Shown here: piece after piece, positions 1-8,458 of the stretch
Position numbering within the stretch: position 1 is the first letter of the stretch
Layout of the letters: every line of letters begins with the position of its first letter
Source: an uncultured Olsenella sp.
GTDB lineage: Bacteria > Actinomycetota > Coriobacteriia > Coriobacteriales > Atopobiaceae
Direction: 5' to 3'
Assembly (NCBI GenBank): GCA_949287905.1
Contig: CASEHX010000021.1
Location: forward strand, 1-64,000
Length of the DNA stretch: 64,000 bases
Notes under the pieces: generated by a model
Databases searched by the model: none
The model's input: the letters and a program-made list of their open reading frames with translations, nothing else
Told to the model about the DNA's origin: nothing
Program-made: the position numbers and the translations under genes

Positions 1-92
1 GAGCGCGCGGGGGCAACGTCCGCCGCGAGTTCCGCAGCCGCGCTCTGTGCGGCGAGGACTGTCTGAGCGCCGGATGTTGCCCCCGCGCGCTC
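1..92. repeat. Palindromic repeat element, copy A
   Basis: Inverted repeat whose outer arms (bases 1-22 and about 71-92) pair around a core. The core starts GTCCGCCGCGAG, contains a small inner hairpin and ends GAGCGCCGGA. The same core occurs at 9573-9662 and, reversed and with a different inner hairpin, near 25106-25195, while the outer arms differ at each site. The left arm starts at the window edge, so the stem may extend outside. It lies downstream of the minus-strand degV gene and could act as its terminator. Confidence 0.7.
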
Positions 93-105
93 CGGACAGG
101 TTAGG

Positions 106-963
106 CTACATGCCCATGATGCCCATGCCAACGAGCGTGGGGCCCGTGTGGACGAGCAGGTCGGCGGAGATGCCGCAGGTGATGAACTCAACGGTGTTGG
201 TCACGCGCTCGCGCACGCGCGCCGCGAGCTCTTCTCGCAGGCTCGGGTCGAAGGTGCAGACGGCAACGCGCACCTTGTCCCAGCGCGCCGCCTGCTCGGC
301 GATGAGCTCGATTTGCGTGTTCAGCGCCTTCTGCCAGCCGCGCGGCTTCTTCTCGATCACGTACTTGCCCTCGCGCTCGTCGCAGGTGAGCACGGGCTTG
401 ATGTTGAGGACGGAGCCCACGCGGTACACGGCCTCGCTGATGCGGCCGCCCTTGCGCAGGAAGTCCAGCTTCTGAACAGAGAAGAACACGCGCACGCGCT
501 CGCTCGCGGCGGTGAGCACACTGCCGAGGCTCTCCAGCGGCGTGCCCGCCTCAACCTGGCGCACGGCCTCCATGACCACGAACCCCGCGGCGATGCCGAT
601 GCTCTTGGTGTCAACCACGACGACGGGGAAGTCCTCCATCTGGCGCGCGACCATGCTCACCGTCTCGTGGGTGGCGGAGAGGCCGGAGGAGATGGTCACC
701 ACCACGGCGCCCACGTAGCCGTCGCGCTTGGCCTGCTCAAAGGTTTGCTGGATCTTCATGGGGGAGGGCAGGGACGTGGTGGGAATCTCCTCGTCAAAGC
801 GCCTCACCACGTCCTCGGTGGTAATGTCGACGCCGTTCTCGTAGCTCGAGCCGTCGGAGTAGTTGATGCGCAGCGGGATCACGCGCACGTCGTGCTCGGC
901 CACAAAGTCCGCCGGAGTGTCCGTCCCCGAGTCCGTGATGATGGCAATGCGCTGGTCGTTCAT
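106..963 (-). CDS. DegV family fatty-acid-binding protein
   Basis: 285 residues, the usual DegV length. The N-terminus reads IAIITDSGTDTP, with the family's TDSxxD motif, followed by RVIPLRINY. The mid region has TTSLPSP and VVTISSGLSATHE, typical of the lipid-binding groove, and the C-terminus has the HTGPTLVGMG motif that closes the ligand pocket. Family members bind a fatty acid, and in Gram-positives the FakB homologues present it to the kinase FakA for phosphorylation. No fakA-like gene is next to it. The ATG start at 963 is the first start after a spacer of about 115 bp. Likely monocistronic and cytosolic. Confidence 0.9.
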   Translation of the reverse strand: MNDQRIAIITDSGTDTPADFVAEHDVRVIPLRINYSDGSSYENGVDITTEDVVRRFDEEIPTTSLPSPMKIQQTFEQAKRDGYVGAVVVTISSGLSATHETVSMVARQMEDFPVVVVDTKSIGIAAGFVVMEAVRQVEAGTPLESLGSVLTAASERVRVFFSVQKLDFLRKGGRISEAVYRVGSVLNIKPVLTCDEREGKYVIEKKPRGWQKALNTQIELIAEQAARWDKVRVAVCTFDPSLREELAARVRERVTNTVEFITCGISADLLVHTGPTLVGMGIMGM

Positions 964-1026
964 GGTTCCCCCAAAGCGTGACAGGACGTGCGTTTCGCTA
1001 TCATGGGAGCGTACAGCCCCACAACG

Positions 1027-1041
1027 TAGTATTCAATACTA
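1027..1041. promoter_or_regulatory. Perfect 15-bp palindrome, candidate operator
   Basis: TAGTATT-C-AATACTA lies in the spacer between divergent degV and the DUF1836 gene, about 40 bp upstream of the latter's start. Its position and AT-richness in GC-rich DNA fit an operator or promoter element, possibly for the DUF1836 DNA-binding protein itself. That link is inference. Confidence 0.35.
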
Positions 1042-1078
1042 GATTGGCCGTTTATCGGTAACTGCACAGGAGGGCCAC

Positions 1079-1684
1079 GTGGGCGAGAAGGACAAGATCA
1101 TCGCGCTTCCTCATGCGGACGCCGCCGCGCGACGCCAGCTGGCCGAGAGGATGTGCTCCCTGCACATTACGCGTCTCGACGAGATGCCCCGCATAGAGCT
1201 CTATCTCGACCAGGTGCTCACGCTCGTGACGCGCGAGCTGGAGTTCATGCAGGTCCCCGGGGACACCGTCGTGACGGGGTCGATGGTCAACAACTACGTC
1301 AAGCAGGGCGTGATTCCGGCGCCGCGCAAGAAGCGCTACACGAGGCGCCACCTGGGGTCGCTGCTCTTTGTCTGCGCCTTCAAGAGGGTATTCTCGATCG
1401 CCCAGGTCAAACAGATCATGGAGCGCATCTACGCCTCCGGGGTCGACCTCGAGTGGCTCTACGACGCCACGTGCTCCCTGCTCGAGCGCTCGCTCGCCGC
1501 GTGCTTCTCTGAGGAGACCGACCCCATGGTGATGCGCGACCCCGACCCCGGCCTCGCGGTCGACGTCGAGAAGGTCCTCGACCCCGAGCTCAGGCGCCTG
1601 ATAGAGGCCGCCGTGGCGTCCCTCGCGACGAGGGTCTACGTCGAGCAGACGCTGCTGCTCGCCGAGGGGGGACGGGCGAGGTGA
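1079..1684 (+). CDS. DUF1836 domain-containing protein (MerR-like regulator)
   Basis: 201 residues. The stretch MPRIELYLDQVLTLV, then a MVNNYVKQG segment and KKRYTRRHLGSLLF, are hallmarks of DUF1836, a family resembling MerR-type DNA-binding domains. GTG start at 1079 with AGGAGGG about 4-9 bp upstream. The stop codon overlaps the GTG start of nhaA, so the two are probably translationally coupled and the protein may regulate the antiporter. The target is unknown. Confidence 0.8.
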   Translation: MGEKDKIIALPHADAAARRQLAERMCSLHITRLDEMPRIELYLDQVLTLVTRELEFMQVPGDTVVTGSMVNNYVKQGVIPAPRKKRYTRRHLGSLLFVCAFKRVFSIAQVKQIMERIYASGVDLEWLYDATCSLLERSLAACFSEETDPMVMRDPDPGLAVDVEKVLDPELRRLIEAAVASLATRVYVEQTLLLAEGGRAR

Positions 1685-3084
1685 CGCGCCCGGGGAGCAT
1701 CTACGACGAGCCCGCGGTCATCCGCCGGCTCGAGCGGCGCGGCTCCCTGCGCCGCCTCACCTCCAACAGCACCGTGGCCGCGGCGGTCATGGTGGGCGCC
1801 GCTCTTCTCGCCCTCCTGGTGGCCAACTCCCCGCTCTACGAGGCGGTCGAGCACGTGCTCGGGCTGCCCCTGGAGGTCGGCGTGGGCCGCCTGCACGTCT
1901 CGCTCACCGTAGAGCAGTTTGTGAACGACTTCCTCATGGCGGTGTTCTTCCTGCTCGTGGGCATCGAGCTCAAGTACGAGACCACGGTGGGGCAGCTGCG
2001 CCGCCCGCGCCAGGCGATGCTGCCCATGCTCGCCGCCGTGGGCGGGGTGTGCGTGCCCGCCCTCATCTACCTCGCCGTCAACGCGCTCGGGGGCGGGGAG
2101 CCGCGGGGCTGGGCCGTTCCCATCGCAACGGACATCGCCTTCGCCCTCGGCGTGGTCTCGCTGCTGGGCGACCGCGTCTCGCCGCAGACCAAGGTCTTCT
2201 TCCAGACCCTCGCCATCGCGGACGACATCCTCGCCATCTTCGTGATCGCCCTCTTCTACGGGCAGGCGCCCGACCCCGCCTGGTGTGCCGCCTCGCTCGG
2301 GTGCGTGGGCGTCCTCGCGCTGCTCAGCCGGGCGCGCGTCTATACGAGCGCCCCGTACGTGGTCGTGGGCCTCGTGCTGTGGGCGTGCATGTTCAACTCG
2401 GGCATCCATGCCACGCTCGCCGGCGTCATCCTCGCCTTTGCCCTCCCGAGCCGCTCCGACGTGCGTCTCTCCGACCTCGGCGGGTGGCTCGGCCGACGCG
2501 CCCGGGACCTCGACGACGCCTACGACGACGAGCATCACGTCCTCGGCCAGCACGACTTCACCGAGGGCGCCTGGCGCGTCGAGAAGGTCATGCACCACGT
2601 GACGCCGCCGCTGCAGCGCATGGAGCGCTACGTCTCCTTCTTCGTGAACTACTGCGTGCTCCCGCTCTTCGCCTTCGTCAACGCTGAGCTGCACCTCGTG
2701 GGCGCGAGCATCGCCACCGTGGTCACCAACCCCGTCGCGCACGGCGTCTTTCTCGGGGCCGTGGTGGGCAAGCCGGTGGGCATCATCCTCGTCACGGTGC
2801 TGCTCGTGCGCCTGGGCTTCGCGCGCCTGCCGCGCGGCATGGACTGGGCGCAGGTCATTACCGTCGGCATCATGGGCGGCGTGGGCTTCACCATGTCCAT
2901 CCTCATAACCGGCCTGGCCTTCGTGGACCCCGCGGACGCCATCGCCGCCAAGTGCGCGATTCTCGTTGGGTCGGTTGCCTCCGCGCTTCTGGGGTTGCTT
3001 TTCGGCAGACTCTTCGTCAAGCCGAGAGACGCCTCTGCGGCGAAAGGGTATCCTAAGGGGAATCATCACCCGGACGGCGCCTGA
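1681..3084 (+). CDS. nhaA: Na+/H+ antiporter NhaA
   Basis: 467-residue polytopic membrane protein. It carries the NhaA hallmarks ATDIAFALGVVSLLG and FQTLAIADDILAI, the latter containing the paired aspartates that bind Na+ and H+. The region GIHATLAGVILAFALPSR is also typical. It exchanges internal Na+ for external H+ across the cytoplasmic membrane for pH and sodium homeostasis. A hydrophilic insert (about residues 260-310) and a short basic tail make it slightly longer than the roughly 390-440 residues common in the family. The GTG start overlaps the preceding stop; good SD-like purines precede it within the upstream gene. Confidence 0.95.
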   Translation: MTRPGSIYDEPAVIRRLERRGSLRRLTSNSTVAAAVMVGAALLALLVANSPLYEAVEHVLGLPLEVGVGRLHVSLTVEQFVNDFLMAVFFLLVGIELKYETTVGQLRRPRQAMLPMLAAVGGVCVPALIYLAVNALGGGEPRGWAVPIATDIAFALGVVSLLGDRVSPQTKVFFQTLAIADDILAIFVIALFYGQAPDPAWCAASLGCVGVLALLSRARVYTSAPYVVVGLVLWACMFNSGIHATLAGVILAFALPSRSDVRLSDLGGWLGRRARDLDDAYDDEHHVLGQHDFTEGAWRVEKVMHHVTPPLQRMERYVSFFVNYCVLPLFAFVNAELHLVGASIATVVTNPVAHGVFLGAVVGKPVGIILVTVLLVRLGFARLPRGMDWAQVITVGIMGGVGFTMSILITGLAFVDPADAIAAKCAILVGSVASALLGLLFGRLFVKPRDASAAKGYPKGNHHPDGA

Positions 3085-3096
3085 TTGGAGACACAC

Positions 3097-3741
3097 ATGC
3101 GCGGATTCAAGCGCCTCTGCACGGTACTCTTCGTGCTCGCCGACCTCTTCGTGATCGGGGCCCTGTTCCTCACCTGGTACGGGCCCTGGAAGGACGAGGC
3201 CTCGGCGCTGCTCTATCTCGAACCCTACGCCATCGCGGTCATAGTCTGCCTGTGCGTGAGCCTCTTCGGGCTCCTGGTGCTTCTCGCCCGGGCGCTCTTC
3301 TCGGGCAGCCAGGTCCGTACGATCGAGGTCGCCTCCGTCGACGGCGGCATCATCTCGGTCACGCGCGACGCCATCGCCGCGCAGGCCTCCCACATCGTGG
3401 AGGCGGACGGCACCTGCACCGCCGCGCGCGTGCGCGTTGACGCCAAGCCGCGCGGCCACGTCAAGGTGCACGTGCGCGTTCTGCCGCACAAGACCGTCGA
3501 CGTGGTGGCCAAGGGCGCCGAGCTGCACGAGGAGCTCATCGACGGGCTCGCCGCCGTCTGCGGCAACACCGTTGAGAACGTGAGCCTCGAGTTCGTGGAG
3601 CCCGAGGCGGTCACGGTCTCCCTTCCCGAGGAGGAGGCCGCGGAGAGGGAGGGTGGCACCAGCCAGGCGCCCTCCGAGGACACCACGAGCGAGATCACCG
3701 TCTCCATGGGATCTGGCCGCGACCCCGAGAGGGAGGCGTAG
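3097..3741 (+). CDS. amaP: Alkaline shock response membrane anchor protein AmaP
   Basis: 214 residues. Two N-terminal hydrophobic segments (about 7-27 and 45-70) form a hairpin, followed by a cytosolic domain with KPRGHVKVHVRV, as in AmaP. AmaP anchors Asp23 to the membrane in Gram-positive cells, and asp23 lies two genes downstream. The ATG at 3097 is preferred over an in-frame TTG at 3085 because TTGGAG at 3085-3090 serves as the ribosome binding site. The acidic C-terminus (about residues 170-214) is low complexity. Confidence 0.85.
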   Translation: MRGFKRLCTVLFVLADLFVIGALFLTWYGPWKDEASALLYLEPYAIAVIVCLCVSLFGLLVLLARALFSGSQVRTIEVASVDGGIISVTRDAIAAQASHIVEADGTCTAARVRVDAKPRGHVKVHVRVLPHKTVDVVAKGAELHEELIDGLAAVCGNTVENVSLEFVEPEAVTVSLPEEEAAEREGGTSQAPSEDTTSEITVSMGSGRDPEREA

Positions 3742-3744
3742 GCG

Positions 3745-4113
3745 ATGACGGACGAGAAGACCCCCAAGCCCAAGATCGAGCTGGGCGACAAGGACGCGCA
3801 TGCCGCCGGCCCCGGCGCCGCCCAGGGTGCCGACAAGAAGGCGGCCGACGACGGCTCCTACACGGTGGGCGAGGCCGTGCGCGACGGCGCCGGGCGTCTG
3901 TTCGGGTGGGTGCGCCGCACCTTCCCCGGCCATGAGCACGCCTTCTGGGGCGGAGTTATCGGGTTTCTCGCCGCGGTGCTGTTCCTCGTGCTCGGCCTGT
4001 GGCGCGCCCTGGTGATCGTGGTGCTCGTCGTCATTGGCGTGGCGGCCGGCCAGGCGCTCGACGGCGACTCCAAGATCATGGACCTGATGCGACACCTCTT
4101 TTCACGTAACTAG
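3745..4113 (+). CDS. DUF2273 family small membrane protein
   Basis: 122 residues: a charged, disordered N-terminal half, then FWGGVIGFLAAVLFLVLG and a second hydrophobic stretch (VIVVLVVIGVAAGQALDG), the DUF2273 signature. It starts 3 bp after amaP and precedes asp23, the standard arrangement in Firmicutes and Actinobacteria. Probably part of the same cell-envelope stress complex; biochemical role not established. Confidence 0.85.
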   Translation: MTDEKTPKPKIELGDKDAHAAGPGAAQGADKKAADDGSYTVGEAVRDGAGRLFGWVRRTFPGHEHAFWGGVIGFLAAVLFLVLGLWRALVIVVLVVIGVAAGQALDGDSKIMDLMRHLFSRN

Positions 4114-4162
4114 CGGCTTTGACGTTGGCTTTGGGCGCACGCGCCCCGCAGAGGAGTGAGAC

Positions 4163-4705
4163 ATGAGCAACACTGACGAGGTCATGACCACTGAGACCGA
4201 GGACTCCGAGACCACGGCCATCGTCTCCGGCGAGGGCGAGCAGAAGGTGCTCGTGGAGACGGGCGACGCGACCACCGACCTCGAGGTCTCCCCCGAGGAC
4301 GAGGACGTTGACTCCGAGGACTCCCTCACCTTCTCCAACGGCGTCATCGAGAAGATCGTAGCCATCGCCATGCGCGAGGTGCCGGGAGTCGTGGGCATGA
4401 AGGGGAGCTGGTTCAACCGCGTCCAGGACGCCTTCGGTGCGAGCGACTCCACCAAGGGCGTCTCCGTCGAGGTGACCCCCGAGAGCGCCGTGCGCGTGAA
4501 CATCTCCGTGCTCATCGAGTACGGCGCCTATGCCCCGCAGGTTTTCGAGGACGTCAAGCGCGCCGTGGTGAAGCAGGTCACGGGCATGACGGGCCTCGAG
4601 GTGGCCGGCGTCAACCTGCGTATCGAGGACGTGCTCACCACCGAGGAGATCGAGCAGCGCTCGCGCAGGCCCAAGAAGGAGGAGCCCGAGGAGGAGAAGG
4701 AGTAG
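4163..4705 (+). CDS. Asp23/Gls24 family envelope stress response protein
   Basis: 180 residues. The Asp23 core spans about residues 50-155 (NGVIEKIVAIAMREVPGV, VEVTPESAVRVNISVLIEYG, DVKRAVVKQVTGMTGLEVAGVN). An acidic N-terminal extension of about 50 residues and a Glu/Lys-rich tail flank it. Asp23 is an abundant cytosolic protein tethered near the membrane by AmaP, which is encoded upstream. SD GAGGAGTGAG at 4151-4160. Third gene of the amaP-DUF2273-asp23 unit. Confidence 0.9.
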   Translation: MSNTDEVMTTETEDSETTAIVSGEGEQKVLVETGDATTDLEVSPEDEDVDSEDSLTFSNGVIEKIVAIAMREVPGVVGMKGSWFNRVQDAFGASDSTKGVSVEVTPESAVRVNISVLIEYGAYAPQVFEDVKRAVVKQVTGMTGLEVAGVNLRIEDVLTTEEIEQRSRRPKKEEPEEEKE

Positions 4706-4713
4706 GTCGCAGC

Positions 4714-4737
4714 GGCCCGCGGCAGTTGCCGCAGGCC
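4714..4737. terminator. Hairpin between convergent genes
   Basis: GCGGCA and TGCCGC form a stem with a 2-base loop, extended by GGCC/GGCC after one mismatch. It lies in the 36-bp gap between asp23 (+) and the dehydrogenase (-), where a bidirectional terminator is expected. No T-run follows on either side. Confidence 0.4.
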
Positions 4738-4741
4738 CGCC

Positions 4742-5725
4742 CTACCGAACCTCGTGCGGCGAGCCCTCGCCCCGCGCAAAGGCGGCGAGCGCCTCCACGT
4801 TGCTGCGGACCATGCCCTCAACGTCCTCCGCGGTGTAGAACGCCATGTGCGGCGAGACGATGACGTTGGGGAAGGCCGAGAGGACGGCGCGGTCCCGGTT
4901 GGGAAGGGCGTCGCGGCTGCGGTCGAGGTAGTAAAGGCCGGCCTCGTTCTCGATCGTGTCCAGCGCGGCGCCGCCCAGGTGTCCGGACTCGACGGCGGCC
5001 ACCAGCGCCCCCGTGTCCACGAGGCTGCCGCGCGCGGCGTTCACCAGCACCGCCCCCGGCTTCATCAGCGCGAGCTCCTCCGCGCCGATCATGTGGAAGT
5101 TCTCCGGGAGTCCCGGCGCGTGCAGCGTCACCACGTCCGATTCGGCGAGAAGCTCGGACAGGCTCACGTAGGTTGCCATGCCGCGCAGCCCGTCCTTCTC
5201 GACGGGGTCGCAGGCGAGCACGCGACACCCAAAGCCCCGCAGCTGACGGATCACGCAGGCGCCGATCGCGCCCGTTCCCACCACGCCGACGGTGCAGCTG
5301 GAGAGCGCCCGACCGATCTTTCCCTCGAGGGTGAAGTCCTGCGAGGCCGCCCCGCGCATGACGAGCTTGACCCGGCGCAGGGCCATGAGCATGAGCATGA
5401 TCGTGTAGTCGGCCACGCCCTCGGGCGGGTAGGCCGCGTGGGCAACGCGAATGCCCAGGTCGCGGGCTGCGGCCAGGTTGATGTGGTCGTAGCCGATGGA
5501 GCGGGTGGCGAGCCCGCGCACGCCGAGCTCGCGGTACGCCGAGAGGAGCTCGCGCGACATGGGGTTGGTGATGATGCAGACGCCGTCCGCGCCGGCGGCG
5601 AGCTCGGCGTTTGCCAGCGTGGGGTAGTCGGCGGTCCAGCCGTAGTCAAAGCCCAGCTCGCGGCTCAGGGCCTCGAGGCAGGGCAGCTCGTCGTAGGGGC
5701 GCAGGGCGTAGGCAAAGATCCTCAT
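4742..5725 (-). CDS. D-2-hydroxyacid dehydrogenase (D-lactate dehydrogenase-like)
   Basis: 327 residues. The Rossmann motif VGVVGTGAIGACVIRQL lies near residues 145-160. Catalytic residues are visible as the Arg in NAARGSLVD, the Glu in DTIENEAG and the His in SPHMAFYTAED. The sequence resembles LdhA/VanH-type NAD-dependent D-lactate dehydrogenases, including ATRSIGYDHINLAAA. It probably reduces pyruvate or another 2-ketoacid to the D-hydroxyacid in the cytosol; exact substrate not certain. ATG start at 5725; monocistronic and convergent with asp23. Confidence 0.88.
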   Translation of the reverse strand: MRIFAYALRPYDELPCLEALSRELGFDYGWTADYPTLANAELAAGADGVCIITNPMSRELLSAYRELGVRGLATRSIGYDHINLAAARDLGIRVAHAAYPPEGVADYTIMLMLMALRRVKLVMRGAASQDFTLEGKIGRALSSCTVGVVGTGAIGACVIRQLRGFGCRVLACDPVEKDGLRGMATYVSLSELLAESDVVTLHAPGLPENFHMIGAEELALMKPGAVLVNAARGSLVDTGALVAAVESGHLGGAALDTIENEAGLYYLDRSRDALPNRDRAVLSAFPNVIVSPHMAFYTAEDVEGMVRSNVEALAAFARGEGSPHEVR

Positions 5726-5803
5726 GGGGCCTCCCGTGGTCGGATGGCCCTATGCTAGCGGTTCCGCTGCTAGAATTGGCGAGACTTCGACGGAGGGGGA
5801 GAC

Positions 5804-6256
5804 ATGACAGACAGCGTGAGCATCAAGGCCGTGGAGGCCGCCGCGCGTGCCAACAACAAGCCGGGCGCGGACCACATGAACTGCGGCGAGGCCGTGATCG
5901 CGGCGCTCTGGGACGCCTTCGAGCCGGACTTCCCGCGCTCGGTGGTCGCCGCGGGTGCCGGCATGGGCGCGGGCGTCGGCGGGTCCGGCTGCATCTGCGG
6001 CGCGCTCGCCGGGGGCACGGTGTTTCTCGGCCTCATGGTGGGCACCAAGGAGCGCGCCAAGCCGCTTGCGGCCGAGCTGCACGACGCCTTCCGCGACGGC
6101 ACGGCCAAGCACGTGACCTGCTGCCGCGTGCTCACGCGCGGGATGGACTGGTGGGGCGAGGAGCGCGTCTCCCAGTGCCAGTACCACTGCGCGCTCGCTG
6201 CCGGCGCCGCGGCGCGGATTCTCTGCCGCGAGCTCGGCGTGCGCGCGGAGGACTAA
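5804..6256 (+). CDS. C_GCAxxG_C_C family (redox-active Cys) protein
   Basis: 150 residues with the cysteine pattern that names the family: MNCGEAV, GSGCICGALAGGTVFLG, TCCRVL and QCQYHCALAAG. The many conserved cysteines suggest metal or Fe-S binding or redox chemistry, but the function is unproven. Strong SD (GGAGGGGG) ends a few bases before the ATG. Stands alone between oppositely oriented neighbours. Confidence 0.85.
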   Translation: MTDSVSIKAVEAAARANNKPGADHMNCGEAVIAALWDAFEPDFPRSVVAAGAGMGAGVGGSGCICGALAGGTVFLGLMVGTKERAKPLAAELHDAFRDGTAKHVTCCRVLTRGMDWWGEERVSQCQYHCALAAGAAARILCRELGVRAED

Positions 6257-6916
6257 CTAGGGGAGGGCCTGCCAGAGCGAGGCCACGGCTATGACGAGTG
6301 CCGCAACGAGGCAGCACGCGTCCACGACGCCGCCCGTGTGGCAGAGACGGGCGCTGAGGCCGTGCCTGGACGGCCAGAAGAGACGCAGGCCGCGGTAGGT
6401 GAGCGCGTCGAGCACGAGGTGGCTGGCAAAGCCGAGCGCCACGTACGGCGCGAGGGGCGGGCAGACGAGCCACGTTGCCGCAGCAAATCCCACGAGCGCG
6501 AGCAGCGAGTGAGAGAAGGACCGGTGCGCCGAGAGCCGCGCGGCACAGGCGAGCGCGACGAGCCCGATCGCGCCAAGTGCGAGCGGGCCGACGCCGCGCG
6601 CCACCGCCTCCCGCGCGAGCGAGGCGCCGTTCACGGCGTCGAAGACCAGCGCGCCCACGAGCAGCGCTGCGGCTCCGGCCCGCGTGAGCCGCTCGCGCCA
6701 GGGGTGTGCCGTGTCGCGCACGTCCAGATCCGGCAGGACGGCACCGACCGCGCCCCCGGCCGCCGCGACCGCAAGGCCCGTGAGCCCCATCGCCGCTTTC
6801 GCGGCACACTGGCCCGCGAAGCCCGCCGTTGGCGCTGCGACCAGCATCGCCGCCACCGGCCCTGCGGCCAGCATCGCCGCGGCCGCTCCCACGGCCAGAT
6901 GCGTCTTTCCCGTCAC
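6257..6916 (-). CDS. Metal-dependent hydrolase, YdjM/DUF457-type membrane protein
   Basis: 219 residues. N-terminal MTGKTHLAVGAAAA and internal AHRSFSHSLLAL and ASHLVLDALTYRGLRLFWP are the His/Asp motifs of the YdjM (LexA-regulated) family of membrane-bound metal-dependent hydrolases. Several hydrophobic segments place it in the membrane. GTG start at 6916. Its stop is adjacent to the stop of the convergent C_GCAxxG gene. Substrate unknown. Confidence 0.82.
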   Translation of the reverse strand: MTGKTHLAVGAAAAMLAAGPVAAMLVAAPTAGFAGQCAAKAAMGLTGLAVAAAGGAVGAVLPDLDVRDTAHPWRERLTRAGAAALLVGALVFDAVNGASLAREAVARGVGPLALGAIGLVALACAARLSAHRSFSHSLLALVGFAAATWLVCPPLAPYVALGFASHLVLDALTYRGLRLFWPSRHGLSARLCHTGGVVDACCLVAALVIAVASLWQALP

Positions 6917-6965
6917 GTTGCCCTCTCCAGCCCCTCTTTTTTCTCGTTACTAGGAGACTTTGTCA

Positions 6966-7089
6966 AAGGTTGGGTACTTTTTGAGGGTACCCCTGAGTAG
7001 TCCTGCAGAGCACGACTGCAAAACCGCTGGTAGATAAATGCTACTTTACAGGTCGTACTTGAGCTCCACGCAAAAAAGTACCCAACCTT
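6966..7089. repeat. Long inverted repeat with structured interior
   Basis: A perfect 17-bp arm at 6966-6982 (AAGGTTGGGTACTTTTT) is repeated inverted at 7073-7089, with about 90 bp between. The interior has smaller hairpin potential and no ORF worth calling. It lies in the spacer between the divergent YdjM-like gene and the thiamine operon, upstream of the riboswitch. It may be a non-autonomous mobile element or a structured RNA; unassigned. Confidence 0.6.
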
Positions 7090-7159
7090 CGCTCTGGCAG
7101 TTCGGATTGTGCGACAAGAGTCCGATTGCGCGCTCGCGCGCGTGCTACACTACCTTACG

Positions 7160-7321
7160 ACAACGGGGGGCTGGCGCACGCCGGCTGAGATTGGGCCCAG
7201 GAGATCGGACGCGCGTCCGAGAGCGGCCCTGACCCAGAACCTGATCCGGGTAATGCCGGCGTAGGGAAGAGCTTCGCGCGCAACGAGGCACCTACGAGAG
7301 ACGGGGTGCCTTGGGGCACCC
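7160..7321 (+). promoter_or_regulatory. TPP (thiamine pyrophosphate) riboswitch with expression platform
   Basis: The THI-box signature is directly readable: a G-run and CTGGC with CTGAGA at about 7184-7190, then GAACCTGATC and GGGTAATGCCGGCGTAGGGA ending near 7268. Downstream, GGCACC (7287-7292), GGGTGCC (7304-7310) and GGCACCC (7315-7321) are mutually exclusive pairing partners, forming a plausible switch. The last hairpin has no T-run and sits just before the SD, so control is probably at translation initiation. It heads the thiamine transport operon that follows. Confidence 0.93.
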
Positions 7322-7335
7322 GGAAGGGAGGGCGC

Positions 7336-7674
7336 GTGAACTGCTCGGTTGCCATTCAGTTCCTGCCCATGGACGCCACCACCGACGACGCCACGTGCGA
7401 CGCGGTGGATGCCGTCATCGCCTACATCGACTCGACGGGGGTGGACTACTTCGTCGGCCCCTTCGAGACGGCGATCGAGGGCGACTACGAGACCTGCATG
7501 GAGATCCTCAAGAACTGCCAGCTCGTGGGCGCCAAGGCAGGGTGCAAGCACATGATGTGCTATGCCAAGATCAACTACCGCCCCGACGGCGACGTCATGT
7601 CCACTGACCGCAAGATTGGCAAGTACCACCCCGGTGACCCGGAGTTTGCCGAGAAGAGCGTGGAGGCGGCGTAG
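7336..7674 (+). CDS. Thiamine-binding protein, MTH1187/YkoF family
   Basis: 112 residues. CSVAIQFLPMD, the VIAYIDSTGVDYFVGPFETAIEGDY stretch (about residues 28-52) and a late RKIGKY match the MTH1187/YkoF fold that binds thiamine or HMP. The GTG at 7336 is preferred because GGAAGGGAGG lies just upstream and any earlier start would lie in the riboswitch platform. First gene of a four-gene transporter operon under the TPP riboswitch. Probably a cytosolic or accessory binding protein for the imported pyrimidine/thiamine. Confidence 0.8.
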   Translation: MNCSVAIQFLPMDATTDDATCDAVDAVIAYIDSTGVDYFVGPFETAIEGDYETCMEILKNCQLVGAKAGCKHMMCYAKINYRPDGDVMSTDRKIGKYHPGDPEFAEKSVEAA

Positions 7675-7675
7675 C

Positions 7676-8458
7676 GTGGCTGCTGGCTCCGCGCCCTCGC
7701 GCGCCCGGCGCGTGCTCACGCCGCTCGCGACCATCGTGGCGCTGCTGCTCATCTGGCAGGCCGTGGTCGACCTCGGCCTGGTGCCCAACTTCCTGCTGCC
7801 CACGCCGGTGCAGGTGGTCCAGTCCCTCGTCGAGGACGCCCCGCTGCTCGCGAGCCATCTCGTGACCACGCTCGGCGAGGCCGCTGCCGGCCTTGCCGCG
7901 GGCGTTGCGCTGGGCTTTGTCTTTGCGGTGCTCATGGACCGCTTCGAGGGCTTCTACCTGGCCTTCGAGCCGCTCATGACCATCTCGCAGACCATCCCCA
8001 CGGTGGCCATCGCGCCGCTCTTGGTGCTGTGGCTCGGCTACGGCGCGCTGCCCAAGGTCGTGCTCGTCATCATCTCCACGTTCTTTCCCATCACGGTGTC
8101 TCTCGTCTCGGGCTTCCGCTCCGTTGACCCGGACGCCATCGACCTCATGCGCACGATGAATGCCTCGCGCTGGCAGATCTTCTGGTACGCCAAGCTGCCC
8201 GCCGCCGCGGAGCAGTTCTTCAGCGGCCTCAAGATCTCCGCCACGTACGCCATCGTCGGCGCGGTCATCGCCGAGTGGCTCGGCGGCAACGCCGGCCTCG
8301 GCGTCTACATGACCCGCGTGCGCAAGTCCTTCTCGTACGACCGCATGTTTGCGGCAATCATCGTCATCTCAGCGCTCTCGCTGGGCCTCATGAAGCTCGT
8401 CGAGCTTGCCCAGCGCGTGCTCATGCCCTGGAAGAGGGCAGAAGGGAAGCAGAAATGA
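7676..8458 (+). CDS. thiX: ABC transporter permease (thiamine/pyrimidine precursor)
   Basis: 260 residues, SsuC/TauC/ThiX type. About six hydrophobic segments and the EAA-loop region MRTMNASRWQIFWYAKLPAA are visible. The GTG start at 7676 lies 1 bp after the previous stop and is in frame; longer upstream readings would run through the previous gene. Its stop overlaps the ATG of the binding-protein gene. In ThiXYZ systems this subunit forms the membrane channel. The symbol is by analogy with the riboswitch context. Confidence 0.85.
   Translation: MAAGSAPSRARRVLTPLATIVALLLIWQAVVDLGLVPNFLLPTPVQVVQSLVEDAPLLASHLVTTLGEAAAGLAAGVALGFVFAVLMDRFEGFYLAFEPLMTISQTIPTVAIAPLLVLWLGYGALPKVVLVIISTFFPITVSLVSGFRSVDPDAIDLMRTMNASRWQIFWYAKLPAAAEQFFSGLKISATYAIVGAVIAEWLGGNAGLGVYMTRVRKSFSYDRMFAAIIVISALSLGLMKLVELAQRVLMPWKRAEGKQK

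Noticed and set aside
1636..4095. Long minus-strand ORF of 819 codons opposite nhaA-amaP-DUF2273
   Set aside because: It is antisense to four well-supported genes, is very rich in His, Arg, Glu, Gly and Ala, and has no domain pattern; it is a GC-rich shadow.
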